A stretch of 64,000 bases of DNA from Lachnospiraceae bacterium NE2001 (lineage in GTDB: Bacteria; Bacillota; Clostridia; Lachnospirales; Lachnospiraceae), in assembly GCA_900110635.1 (NCBI GenBank), contig FOEK01000004.1, positions 62,001 to 126,000 on the forward strand, in the 5' to 3' direction. How positions within the stretch are numbered: the stretch's first letter is position 1; each line of letters opens with the position of its first letter. The notes beneath the pieces are model-generated. The model was not told the origin of the DNA, searched no databases, and was given only the letters and a program-made list of their open reading frames with translations. The position numbers and the translations under genes are program-made. Below, piece by piece: positions 29,101 to 37,572 of this stretch.

Positions 29101-32100
29101 AAGCATCTGAATAGATGAATCCACAAAGCTTGGGATAACGTTGTTCATCAGAACATAGGTAACGCTTCCCTTATCTGGATTCATAAATGCATTCTGGCTG
29201 GCCATCTGCTTCAGTGGCAGGAACTGGTCCTTAAGCTCCTGAATGCTTGTATCACTGATAGTTACCGAATCTCCCAGCAGCTTGGAAAGCCTGCTGGTTT
29301 CCTTCATAATCTTCGCAAAATCTGGTGAGTTATCCAGATGTGTACTCATCATATTTCTATGACCCAGCAGAGCCTGCTGTGACTGTCTCACAAACTCTTT
29401 ATAGTGCTCGAGTCCGTTCAGCTGCTTTTCCACATTAAACTTGCTAGGCAGAAGTGTTGTCACACCATTCTGCTTAACCTTGTTATCCGCTCCAACCTCA
29501 TAATTCTTGATCTGGAGGTCAGCATTTCCGCGAAATGCTGTCTTAAGTATCTCTGAACGAAGCAGGAGCTCCTTCTCTTCATCAGAGATATCCATGTTAA
29601 TATATCTGTCACCCCAGAGCTCCTCTGGAGACTTTCCATTTATCACAAAGAGATCAGATATTCGACTTCCTGTCTCCTTAAGAACTGACCAGTACTCGCC
29701 CTTCTGGAACACTTCAAACTGTTCTTCAAGATATGACTTATAGGTCCTGCCCGTCTCATCCTTACTGTTCAGGAACTCCAGTCTCTTCTGTGGAAGATCA
29801 GGAGACTCCATAAACCTCTCAGCCAGAACCTGATTATGCTTAGATTCATTTATAAACGACCTGCTTATATCCCGAATGCTCTTGTTTGCAGCCTGTCTTG
29901 CTTCTTCCTCTGCTGCAGGTCTTGCTTCTTCTATCTCCTGGATAAATGTATCTTTATCAGTTCCATTTGAATAATCAACCAGAGTATCAATATCCATGTC
30001 CTGATGAATGCCGTCACGATTTATCATATTCATGGCTCCAGCAAACTCAACAGCGCCTGATATCCTAAGCTGATCCGCTGCTTCTCCCACAGTCTTGCCG
30101 CGAACCTGATTCAGCTTCTTCTTTGCCAGATAGTCATAGCTCTTCTTAATGCCCAGCTTATCTTTAACCTGATCCAGATGGCCACTCTTGATAGCGTGGT
30201 TTACATGAAGATCAGAATAGGCCATATGATATTCATTTGTAATGTTCTGCATGCTCGGCCAGAAGTTTATCATCTCGTGATAAGCCTTCTCACCACCCAG
30301 CGCCTCAACGGCGATGTCCCTTGCACTGCCCGCAGCACCTACGGATTCGCCAAAGATCGGCACCAGCTGATCCTGTACAGTATTCATACCCAGCATATCC
30401 ATCATAAAGAGATGCTTATGACACTGGTTAAATGCTTCTTCATTCTGCAGGTAATCAATATCAGGAAGCTTATGCTGCTTCATCTTCTCTGTGGCCTTGC
30501 TATAACATTTTGCCCAGTTGGATACAGACTTCTTATACTGCTCAGGGTTATTCTCCTGACCAAGAATCTGGTTGTCCTCACAGAACTGGTTGAACTGCTC
30601 GACCAGCTGAGTAGAACCATCATCCATCCTGTCAAATATAGCTGTAGCCGCGTTAAAAGAATAACCCAGCTCGCCCATAGCCCAGATGGTGAACAGTGAC
30701 TGTATGCCGTCTGGTCTGCTATCGGAGCAGCCCACGTTATTATAGATCTGCTTCGTCCGAATCCTGAATATAGGGTTCTGGTTTTCAAACTGACCATTAA
30801 GCAGGTAGTCACGTCCAACTGCCGCCTCAGATGTCAGTCTGTCAGTTGTGCCAAATGCATCCAGTTCCTCATCCAGTTTCTTCAGCTGATCCTGCGAGAA
30901 GACATCCTTATCCTTGCCATTCCTTAGCTTTTGGATGTATTCATCATTCTGAACCACCTCAAACTCATCTAAGATGTGTTCTTTCTCGTCTTCTTTCTCG
31001 CCTTCTTTCTCGTCAGCCTTGTTATCTTCTTTCTCGCCTTCTTTCTCGCTTTCCTTGTTGTCTTTATTCTCGTTTTCTTTCTCGTTTTCCTTGTTGTCTT
31101 TATTCTCGTTTTCTTTTTCATTTTCCTTGTTAAGGGTAAAATCAAAGGCATCCTCTTCAAGGTCGTCCTTCTTTTCTCCAGCGATGTTAATGTTGTCCTT
31201 GTTGTTTATGTCATCCTTGTTGTTTATGTTATCACCTAGGTTGTCCTTGACATCCAGGTTGTCTTCGTTCTTCTTGCCAGCCGCTTCCTCCATCAGCTGT
31301 TTCTCGTGAAGCTCCTGATACTTCTTCTGATTCTCAAGCACCTGCTTCTGATACTCTTCAGCCTGACGCTTTTCTGCCTCCTTAGCATTTGGATCATAGA
31401 ACTCATTGAAAGACATAGGGAAGCCATCGGCACGCTCATAGTAACCCTGCTCAATCTCAAGGTTCTCCATACCAGCATCCTTAAGGTTCTCTTTGCCTGC
31501 ATTCTGGAGATTCTTCTCATCAGCATCCTTGAAGCCCTCTTTGCCTGCATCCTGGAGATTCTTCTCATCAGCATCCTTGAAGCCCTCTTTGCCTGCATCC
31601 TTGATGTCTTCTTTGCCGGATTGCTTACCTGAGGTCATGTTCTTGGTATAGAAGTCATAGTCCTTGTGAGTATTGTCGTCAAACTTACGACCATTCTCCT
31701 TTTCCCACGCAGCAACACTCTTATAGATCACACTATTAATATGAGCCAGGGAATCCATCTGTGACTTGTTCATTGGACTTCCAGACACACTAGCATTATA
31801 GGCAATACCACGAAGAACCAGGATCTGCATCTCAGGATCAACGCCAGATCCGCTCTTAGTTCTATCATAAACAGGAGTAAGATATGGAATCATGCTCTGG
31901 GCATTGTACAGGTTATGTATGGCATTTAACGTGCTCTCATCAAATCCAGCGTTGGTCATCATTTCCTTGTACTGGTTGTAATTCAGATTTGCAGTTTTTG
32001 CGCCATCAAAGACTGCGATCCTCTTCCTGGAATTGAACACTCCAATATTACGAGCGCCCCTCTTCTGTACGCCCGGCTTCCTATCCTCGAGGTTTTCCTC

Positions 32101-35100
32101 TTTCTTGTCGTCCTGCTTGTCGTCCTGCTTATCCTCGACTTTATCGTCTTCTTTCTTGTCGTCGTCCTTCTTATCCTCGACTTTTTCTTCTATCTCTTCT
32201 TTTTTGTCGTCGAGGTTTTCTTTTTCTACATTCTTCTCGTCAAGGTTATCCTCTTTCTTCTCATCAACCTCTGGATCATTATCAAACTTTGGTTCCTGAA
32301 TGGAGTCAAGATTCTCCTCGATTATAAACTCTTCTTCTTTTATCTCCTCTTTCTCGTTGTCGTCCTTCTTGTCGTAGTTTATATCTTCGACCTTTACATC
32401 ATCGACAATTATCTCATCATCAACTATGTCGCCATTTATATCTTCCTTCTTGTCATTTAATTCAGGATTATCCTCAATCTTGAAATCATCACTATCGAGA
32501 TTGATCTTATTATCCCCGATCTTATTATCCTCGATCTTATTATCCTCGATATTGAAATCATCGTCGTAAAGGTCGAGATTATCATCTCTATCATCCTTGA
32601 TAGTCTCGTCCTTCTTTTCTTCGATGTTGTCCTCAGTCTTTTGCTCCTTAGTCGGTTTACGCCCAGTTAAATCATACATAAGCTCATCGATGCTATCATC
32701 CATGTGGGTTTCCTGATTCAACTGGTATAAAGCTCGATCTATATCATCCTCTTCATGAGGCTTAACGTTGTCTTCCTTCTTCTCCTCAACCTTAGGATTA
32801 TCCTCGATGATTATAGCCTGCTTCTCCGGCTCTTTTTCTTCTATCTTCTCATCTTTTTTCACCTCTGGAATCTTTATATCCAGGAAGGCACCAACATCAG
32901 GATCTGCCTTTGCACGAATATCACCATACTCAATATCGTAGTTCTGGATATCATCTGCATCCGGACCGGTGAACTTATCTGTATTCAGATTGGTGTCTTT
33001 TATTTGAGGTTCATCTATATTGATCTTGTTATCGTCAACATTGATTTTTTTATCATCAAGATTAATCTTGTTATCGTCTGTATTATCAAATGGGAACTCC
33101 AGGTTTGAATCATCAACCTTAGGCTGCTTTATATCTGTTCCCGTAGGATTAACTTCTGTAACTGGAGGCTCATTATTGATTATCGGCTGATCTACTTTTG
33201 GTGGCTCGACCTCTACCTTTGGTGGTTCGACCTCTACCTTCGGTGGCTCGACCTCTACCTTCGGTGGCTCGACCTCTACCTTCGGTGGCTCGACCTCTAC
33301 CTTTGGCTGTTCTACCACAATCTTAGGAACAGGACCCACGAACTGTCTTCCCGCTGTCTTAAACTCCTGATTGATATTGTCTATAAATGTAAAGCCATTG
33401 CCCATAAAATCAAGAGCCTGCTCAGGCGCACGCTGGTCCTGGCTGTAGTAATTGATATATAGGTCTTCTGTTCTTTCAAGCTCAGGAAGCTTCGCAAGTC
33501 CCTCAGCGCTATTCTTAGCTACCTCACTCTTTCCGGCAGCACGAAGAATATTTCCATTTGTCATATCAGCGAGATACTGCATATTCTCGGTTGCTCTGGA
33601 AATCGCATTTGGATTATATGTATTCTTATTGTACTCGGTTCTTCTGGCCTGGCTGAGATCCTTTCCGAGATCTACCGAGTTTGAAATAGAACTCAGGAGG
33701 TTGACTGCATCATAGATGTCCACCTTGTTCTTAAAATATGATTTCATCTTGACGCCGCTTGGAAGGACTACGCCCTCGCCATCAAAGCCGCTCAGATTGT
33801 CTTCAGCGGTTATTGCATTTGATGGGTCATCTAGTTTCGCTTTGAGTCTCTCGTAACGTTCCTTGATTTCCTTAAGAAGGGTCTCCTTGGTCTTGACGTT
33901 GTTCTTCTTATACTCCTCCCTTAATTCAGGAACGCTGTCAAGGAACTCTTTCTCCTTACGGGCAAGCTCGGTGAGAATCGGCTCAGCAACCTGCATAGCA
34001 AGCTCAAGTCGGTAGGTAACATCTGCTCCCGGCTTGTTCCATACATACTCTTTGCCACTCTGATCAACATCAGGCTTGAAGCCAACCTTGTTCAGACCAA
34101 GGACCTGATTAACGCGCTCATTTGCCTCTCTGATCCTGCCATCCTTTTCTCTGCCAGCTGCGAGGCCAAATGGTTCAAACATCTTGTCGCGAAGTCGCTC
34201 TTCTCGATTGTCGACAACGTCCTCACCCTTCTTGCCAGTCTTCTTCTCAGGACCGAAGACGTCGTCTGCAAACTGCCTCGTCTTGTCGCCTTCCTCAAGA
34301 TCATCCAGTTTCATACGTCTTCTAACGTCAGTATCATCCTTGCGAGGCTCCTGCTGTTTCTTCTGAGGACGCCTCTGGGTTGGATCAAAGCCAATAAGCT
34401 CAATAGTCTGAGCCTTCAGCTTCTCCTCCGTAACATCGTCTCTCGCATCCGCCATACCATAGAGACGCTGAACATTTATCTTCTTAGGCATATATGCCTG
34501 CTCTATCTTAACAACGCCGTCCACGAGAATATTTCTATCGGCACGGTCGTTTCTTGTATCCTCTTTTCCTGCGTACAGACGAACTCTGAAGCCCTCATAC
34601 TCCTGCTCGGCCCTCATAGAGTTTGCTTCTGCATTTTGCACAACTGGTGGCATCACGTAATTGCCGTTCGCATCCAGCTGAAGAGTCTCGCTTGGAACGC
34701 CATAAAAATGCTGATGATCCTTGGCAAGCTTGATATCAGTCATCCAGACAAGCTGGCACTTGTGATTACCATTTATGAGACCCCTTACATAGTCATCGAT
34801 TTTCATAGGTTTTGCTGTGTCATACATCGCAGATGTAGAACTCTTCACCAGCATATTATCGCCGTCGATTCCGACGATGGTCACATAGTGAGTACCGTTG
34901 GTAATCGAAAGCGGAGATTTCTCCTCAAGGAGTGTCTTGCGGATAGTCTTCTTCACAAGTGCGACAGCGCTCTTCCTGTACTCTTCCTTCTCCTTTTCAG
35001 AGAACTTTTTAAATGTAGCTGTTTCAGCCTCGGATATCTTGAGAATATCCAAGGTGCGGAGCATAGAATCTGGTGCGAGATTTACTGCAGCATCGCCCAT

Positions 35101-37167
35101 ATCCATAACGTTCTGCATATCATCAACATTGAAGGCTTTATCGATAACGTGACGTGTCTTAAACTTCTCGCCCTTCAGCATCTGAGAGCCATAGTTAGGC
35201 CTGTAGGAACGGATGTCCTCCTGAGATACGTTGTGAATACCACGGCCCTGGAGTAACATTTGCATACTGCAAGACCAGCAGCCATTGCCGCTTGTCTGCC
35301 CATTCGGCATATGAATATCAAGCTCGATTCGGCCGTTCTTCATGTTTTCAGGCACCTCATCGACCCTCTTGCCATTTATGATATACATAGGCTTGTCATA
35401 TAGATCAAAGCCATCAATTCTGGTATTTGCATTTTCCTGATTTAATCTTGCCTTTTTGATGGTCTCAAGACGCTTGATCAGACGGGCCTTGGCCTTAATA
35501 GAGAGAATCTGTCTTGGCACGTCCCCCTCAAACATAGGCACAGTAAACCTGCCCTCATTTTTGATGAGGTAACGTCTGATATCGGCTTCATTTCCAGAAT
35601 TACGGATCTCAACTGGGAGAATCTCATTAGCGCTCTGATAGAATATTGCATCGTTCTGAGAGAGGGACAGCGAAGAATCCTTTACAAAATCGCCAAACTC
35701 CCAAGCCCTTGGATAATCGTCCACCAGAGACACGAAACGTTGATAACGCTCCTCAGGGGTTGCATTCCTCATCTCATCAATAAGTGCCTCTGCGTCGATG
35801 TATATCTTTTCTGGCCTTTCGCCATAGACGATGCTGATCTGGATTGCCAGCTCCTCGAAGTCCGCATCAGTGATAGTGATCGTCTGATTCAGGTCGATAT
35901 TATCCTCAGGGTTCTCCTCGTTGATTATGTTGTCGTTTATATTGTTGTTTATATTGTTGTTTATGTTATTGATTTTATTTGGGTTGTCGTTATTAATTTT
36001 ATTTGGGTTGTCGTTATTATTTTTATTTGGGTTGTCGTTATTAATTTTATTTGGGTTGTCGTTATTATTTTTATTTGGGTTGTTGTTAATGATATTCTCG
36101 TTATCATTGATAATATTGTCGTTCTTCTTGGCATCATTAACTACCTGAGGGTTTGGCTGTGCCTCAGGCTTGATTGGTTCTGTTTTGATTGGTTCTGTTT
36201 TGATTGGTTCATTTATAATCGGTTCGTTTTTGACCGGCTGATCTTCTGGTTTAACTGGCTGGCCATTTACCTTGTTTGGTTCAACCTTTGGGTTTGTCTC
36301 GTTCTTTACTTGTTGTGCTTCATTCTTCTTTGGCTGGTCGTTTACCTTCTTCGGCTGGTCGTTTACCTTCTTCGGCTGGTCGTTTACCTTGTTTGGCTCA
36401 ATATTCACCTTGTAGAAGCTTGAAAGGCTGGCAGGAAGTTTTGCTATGACTTCTTCCGGAATCGATAGCATTTCAGCAGCCTGACCAGACGCCCTGTTGA
36501 AGAGAACACGGCTGTTTTCAGCGAAGGCTTTGTCCCCTTTGCCAAAGAACTCTGGCGTCTCAGCAAAATAAGTCATCGGCTCCTTGTATACCGTCAGAAG
36601 CTGATCAAGCCTTGCGTTCAGATAATTCTTGGTGACAAAGCCCATCTGATAATTGTTAAGAAGCACTCGCATCATGTTAAATGCTTCCTGCTTGATCTCG
36701 TTGGTGCATTTCTGTGCAGCCTTGGCATCCTTCTTCTGGGTTGCAGCCTCTGCCTGATTACGCAGAGCTGATGTTACATAATTAAACTTTCTCTCCTGAA
36801 GACCGATTTCCTTCGTAATTAGCTCTCTGGCCTTTTCCCGGACACTAACCGTCTGGCCCTTGGAGTTCTTTATCTCAAGCTTTTTGCCCTTTTCATCCCA
36901 AAGTTCAATCGGCTTTCTACCACGAAGAACCAGCTCATCAGGCTTAATCCTAAACTCGTCCAGTTTAACATTGTCCAACTTTTCCCTGTTCTTAGCCATC
37001 TTATTCAGCTTTGCCGCAGTGGCCTTATTGATATCATCAACCGTAACGGCTTTAGGCCTAACAGGCTTCCGACCTCTGCTGCCGACAGACGCTGTCTTGC
37101 TGTTCAGAGCGTTCTTGTTTTTTTCAGTATTCTTTGGATCATTTTTTGAATTGGTCTTCTTTGGCAT
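26161..37167 (-). CDS. 3668-aa modular giant with cysteine-peptidase-like domain and duplicated C-terminal module
   Basis: The ATG at 37167 has GGAGAAG 6 bases upstream; the longer reading to 37221 has none. It begins MPKK, Lys-rich. Residues about 255-410 are short tandem repeats (KVNDQPK, IKTEP, NNDNPNKI). Residues about 610-790 resemble the peptidase domain of 14829..19928: NGCWSCS with Cys630, THYVTIVGI with His760, but Ser in place of the expected acidic residue after His. VEVEPPK repeats (about 1286-1326) and a long Asp/Glu/Lys linker (about 1350-2075) follow. Then a ~465-residue module occurs twice (about 2110-2580 and 2765-3235), each ending D(L/F)FxVxGxxPxELWG. The tail is basic, ending ARKM. 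No signal peptide. Function unknown; a scaffold or effector is a guess. Confidence 0.9.
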   Translation of the reverse strand: MPKKTNSKNDPKNTEKNKNALNSKTASVGSRGRKPVRPKAVTVDDINKATAAKLNKMAKNREKLDNVKLDEFRIKPDELVLRGRKPIELWDEKGKKLEIKNSKGQTVSVREKARELITKEIGLQERKFNYVTSALRNQAEAATQKKDAKAAQKCTNEIKQEAFNMMRVLLNNYQMGFVTKNYLNARLDQLLTVYKEPMTYFAETPEFFGKGDKAFAENSRVLFNRASGQAAEMLSIPEEVIAKLPASLSSFYKVNIEPNKVNDQPKKVNDQPKKVNDQPKKNEAQQVKNETNPKVEPNKVNGQPVKPEDQPVKNEPIINEPIKTEPIKTEPIKPEAQPNPQVVNDAKKNDNIINDNENIINNNPNKNNNDNPNKINNDNPNKNNNDNPNKINNDNPNKINNINNNINNNINDNIINEENPEDNIDLNQTITITDADFEELAIQISIVYGERPEKIYIDAEALIDEMRNATPEERYQRFVSLVDDYPRAWEFGDFVKDSSLSLSQNDAIFYQSANEILPVEIRNSGNEADIRRYLIKNEGRFTVPMFEGDVPRQILSIKAKARLIKRLETIKKARLNQENANTRIDGFDLYDKPMYIINGKRVDEVPENMKNGRIELDIHMPNGQTSGNGCWSCSMQMLLQGRGIHNVSQEDIRSYRPNYGSQMLKGEKFKTRHVIDKAFNVDDMQNVMDMGDAAVNLAPDSMLRTLDILKISEAETATFKKFSEKEKEEYRKSAVALVKKTIRKTLLEEKSPLSITNGTHYVTIVGIDGDNMLVKSSTSAMYDTAKPMKIDDYVRGLINGNHKCQLVWMTDIKLAKDHQHFYGVPSETLQLDANGNYVMPPVVQNAEANSMRAEQEYEGFRVRLYAGKEDTRNDRADRNILVDGVVKIEQAYMPKKINVQRLYGMADARDDVTEEKLKAQTIELIGFDPTQRRPQKKQQEPRKDDTDVRRRMKLDDLEEGDKTRQFADDVFGPEKKTGKKGEDVVDNREERLRDKMFEPFGLAAGREKDGRIREANERVNQVLGLNKVGFKPDVDQSGKEYVWNKPGADVTYRLELAMQVAEPILTELARKEKEFLDSVPELREEYKKNNVKTKETLLKEIKERYERLKAKLDDPSNAITAEDNLSGFDGEGVVLPSGVKMKSYFKNKVDIYDAVNLLSSISNSVDLGKDLSQARRTEYNKNTYNPNAISRATENMQYLADMTNGNILRAAGKSEVAKNSAEGLAKLPELERTEDLYINYYSQDQRAPEQALDFMGNGFTFIDNINQEFKTAGRQFVGPVPKIVVEQPKVEVEPPKVEVEPPKVEVEPPKVEVEPPKVEVEPPKVDQPIINNEPPVTEVNPTGTDIKQPKVDDSNLEFPFDNTDDNKINLDDKKINVDDNKINIDEPQIKDTNLNTDKFTGPDADDIQNYDIEYGDIRAKADPDVGAFLDIKIPEVKKDEKIEEKEPEKQAIIIEDNPKVEEKKEDNVKPHEEDDIDRALYQLNQETHMDDSIDELMYDLTGRKPTKEQKTEDNIEEKKDETIKDDRDDNLDLYDDDFNIEDNKIEDNKIGDNKINLDSDDFKIEDNPELNDKKEDINGDIVDDEIIVDDVKVEDINYDKKDDNEKEEIKEEEFIIEENLDSIQEPKFDNDPEVDEKKEDNLDEKNVEKENLDDKKEEIEEKVEDKKDDDKKEDDKVEDKQDDKQDDKKEENLEDRKPGVQKRGARNIGVFNSRKRIAVFDGAKTANLNYNQYKEMMTNAGFDESTLNAIHNLYNAQSMIPYLTPVYDRTKSGSGVDPEMQILVLRGIAYNASVSGSPMNKSQMDSLAHINSVIYKSVAAWEKENGRKFDDNTHKDYDFYTKNMTSGKQSGKEDIKDAGKEGFKDADEKNLQDAGKEGFKDADEKNLQNAGKENLKDAGMENLEIEQGYYERADGFPMSFNEFYDPNAKEAEKRQAEEYQKQVLENQKKYQELHEKQLMEEAAGKKNEDNLDVKDNLGDNINNKDDINNKDNINIAGEKKDDLEEDAFDFTLNKENEKENENKDNKENEKENENKDNKESEKEGEKEDNKADEKEGEKEDEKEHILDEFEVVQNDEYIQKLRNGKDKDVFSQDQLKKLDEELDAFGTTDRLTSEAAVGRDYLLNGQFENQNPIFRIRTKQIYNNVGCSDSRPDGIQSLFTIWAMGELGYSFNAATAIFDRMDDGSTQLVEQFNQFCEDNQILGQENNPEQYKKSVSNWAKCYSKATEKMKQHKLPDIDYLQNEEAFNQCHKHLFMMDMLGMNTVQDQLVPIFGESVGAAGSARDIAVEALGGEKAYHEMINFWPSMQNITNEYHMAYSDLHVNHAIKSGHLDQVKDKLGIKKSYDYLAKKKLNQVRGKTVGEAADQLRISGAVEFAGAMNMINRDGIHQDMDIDTLVDYSNGTDKDTFIQEIEEARPAAEEEARQAANKSIRDISRSFINESKHNQVLAERFMESPDLPQKRLEFLNSKDETGRTYKSYLEEQFEVFQKGEYWSVLKETGSRISDLFVINGKSPEELWGDRYINMDISDEEKELLLRSEILKTAFRGNADLQIKNYEVGADNKVKQNGVTTLLPSKFNVEKQLNGLEHYKEFVRQSQQALLGHRNMMSTHLDNSPDFAKIMKETSRLSKLLGDSVTISDTSIQELKDQFLPLKQMASQNAFMNPDKGSVTYVLMNNVIPSFVDSSIQMLDKLSKGLGGKSYQQAKSIADEYENFYEIQHRMNKKTPEEIKQDLVEMKADPNFKGVKDKLAENQNLTPAEVIILNKHVKLMSDAVKVNASEIEDNRRICPENGPVTAKRQAAFTNAGLAGTRTPTTKSIYLLWLMAEKGYDLHTAITVFRGPNNENHVDEFVKFCEDNPMNKDANATPDQYKASAEKWGQIMLKSTKMMKEYEVPDIDYSNPEAVKAYRDEMSIIAGLTINWVQEFNRQSENIYPAGLGKDGKNYPETSGMENLMDAVGGEQNFRDMYTFWRGMQTVYDHATKSFNNTEHERDWAAGNAFSINDALNKAATYEILAKHEFDRIKGKKLGDVSYSELRKHAIERNVRVNLQGDIFNKKIRLDHQSLMSYITGENKQELDFLLTNENIQPEIDKSLSSDICASAATSYFSSFKTKEMTIPLVSTMGNTPKEIKDFAKQNRVIINDVFDNTLDYNLYGVAKDEGIDPIDFFTVDGRTPTELWGEKYADVKNETEKRYILKAELMKASLSGEHEIGFKSFKMDNDCNLIPNGTYVAVPKREDLKKMADSVDVLDSLVKDIKTKFTTYQNQLAGTQLEPQANFMNNNREGSEPYRRMCSGVRNVLHLLHKEKNKINVEELKKRLTTFQKAADAYHKRNRSSDENRLVYAGNMSKEVDTYIKAIDKAFSGIDKNLAVNSFGVPKEKATMIILKDCINRLSGPYDQVEPITRLNEQQISQKKTELLGNMEAVRQYEIKLKSVSGGIPEGGKMSTDEVAKLVSYKKLMGDVTRPGVTAEQIQASANNLTKNSFKDAARELANNKVFKLMAQRHQAKTPEKWNQLLKDVDKLVVKYRDTVERYRGEAGVKYVKTFSLSNKPQGKAPDSYDRLGELMAKQILTTPRNTPLLQGMAAHQFEYSDLEKACTEYLRNREVLKAGTKNYLNDDELQNKIDNGTLKNEVLTKIAEPLKRAIEQRARQEAAEKKAATTKNTARKM

Positions 37168-37252
37168 AACACTTCTCCATATATATACTAACTTAACGTG
37201 ATGGGTGGCGGGTTCAGCCACTCGTCACACACTAATCCATGATTACAATCCT

Positions 37253-37287
37253 AGTATAACCCCAAAAGCATAACAAATGCGCAACAA
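37253..37287 (-). promoter_or_regulatory. Promoter with paired TTGTTG-like repeats, for 26161..37167
   Basis: Minus strand: TTGTTG (37287-37282), 5 bp, TTGTTA (37276-37271), 12 bp, TATACT (37258-37253). Confidence 0.8.
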
Positions 37288-37295
37288 AGGTCACG

Positions 37296-37515
37296 CTTGT
37301 TTTTGTTGCTTTTTGCTTGTTTTTGTTGCTTTTTCCCCTCTCAGAAGCTTTTTTTTAAACCCTCTGGCAACATTTTTTGCCTATTCAAGCATTTATGTTG
37401 CTTTTCCTACAGGACTGTTTCTTGGGTGCTTGATTTTCGGGTGAAGGGAAGGTTTTAGGTATATATTGAACTTCTGAAAGAAAAAAACACCCAGCATTCC
37501 GAAGAATGCTGGATG
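37296..37515. repeat. Segment duplicated at 47500-47930, with GCTTGTTTTTGTTGC units
   Basis: Holds two GCTTGTTTTTGTTGCTTTTT units, a CTCTGGCAACA unit, CTTTTCCTACAG, TTTTAGGTATATATTGAA and the CCAGCATTCCGAAGAATGCTGG terminator, in the same order as the region at 47500-47930 downstream of another giant gene. Confidence 0.65.
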
Positions 37516-37518
37516 TTA
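37486..37518 (-). terminator. Intrinsic terminator of 37573..45792
   Basis: Minus strand AACATCCAGCATTC-ttc-GGAATGCTGGGTGTT followed by TTTTTC. Nearly the same stem follows 48040..51453. Confidence 0.85.
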
Positions 37519-37572
37519 TTAATTTAGGTTAGTTGGTTACGGTTTTCTGTAAAGTGCAGCATTTCTGCAGGT

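Noticed and set aside
30800-32300. Numerous + strand frames of 60-120 codons rich in Ser/Phe/Leu
   Set aside because: They are complements of the Lys/Glu/Asp-rich codons of the 3668-aa gene; no ribosome sites, and the minus frame is continuous.
37168-37221. 18-codon N-terminal extension of the 3668-aa protein
   Set aside because: No ribosome site; the ATG at 37167 has GGAGAAG at proper spacing.
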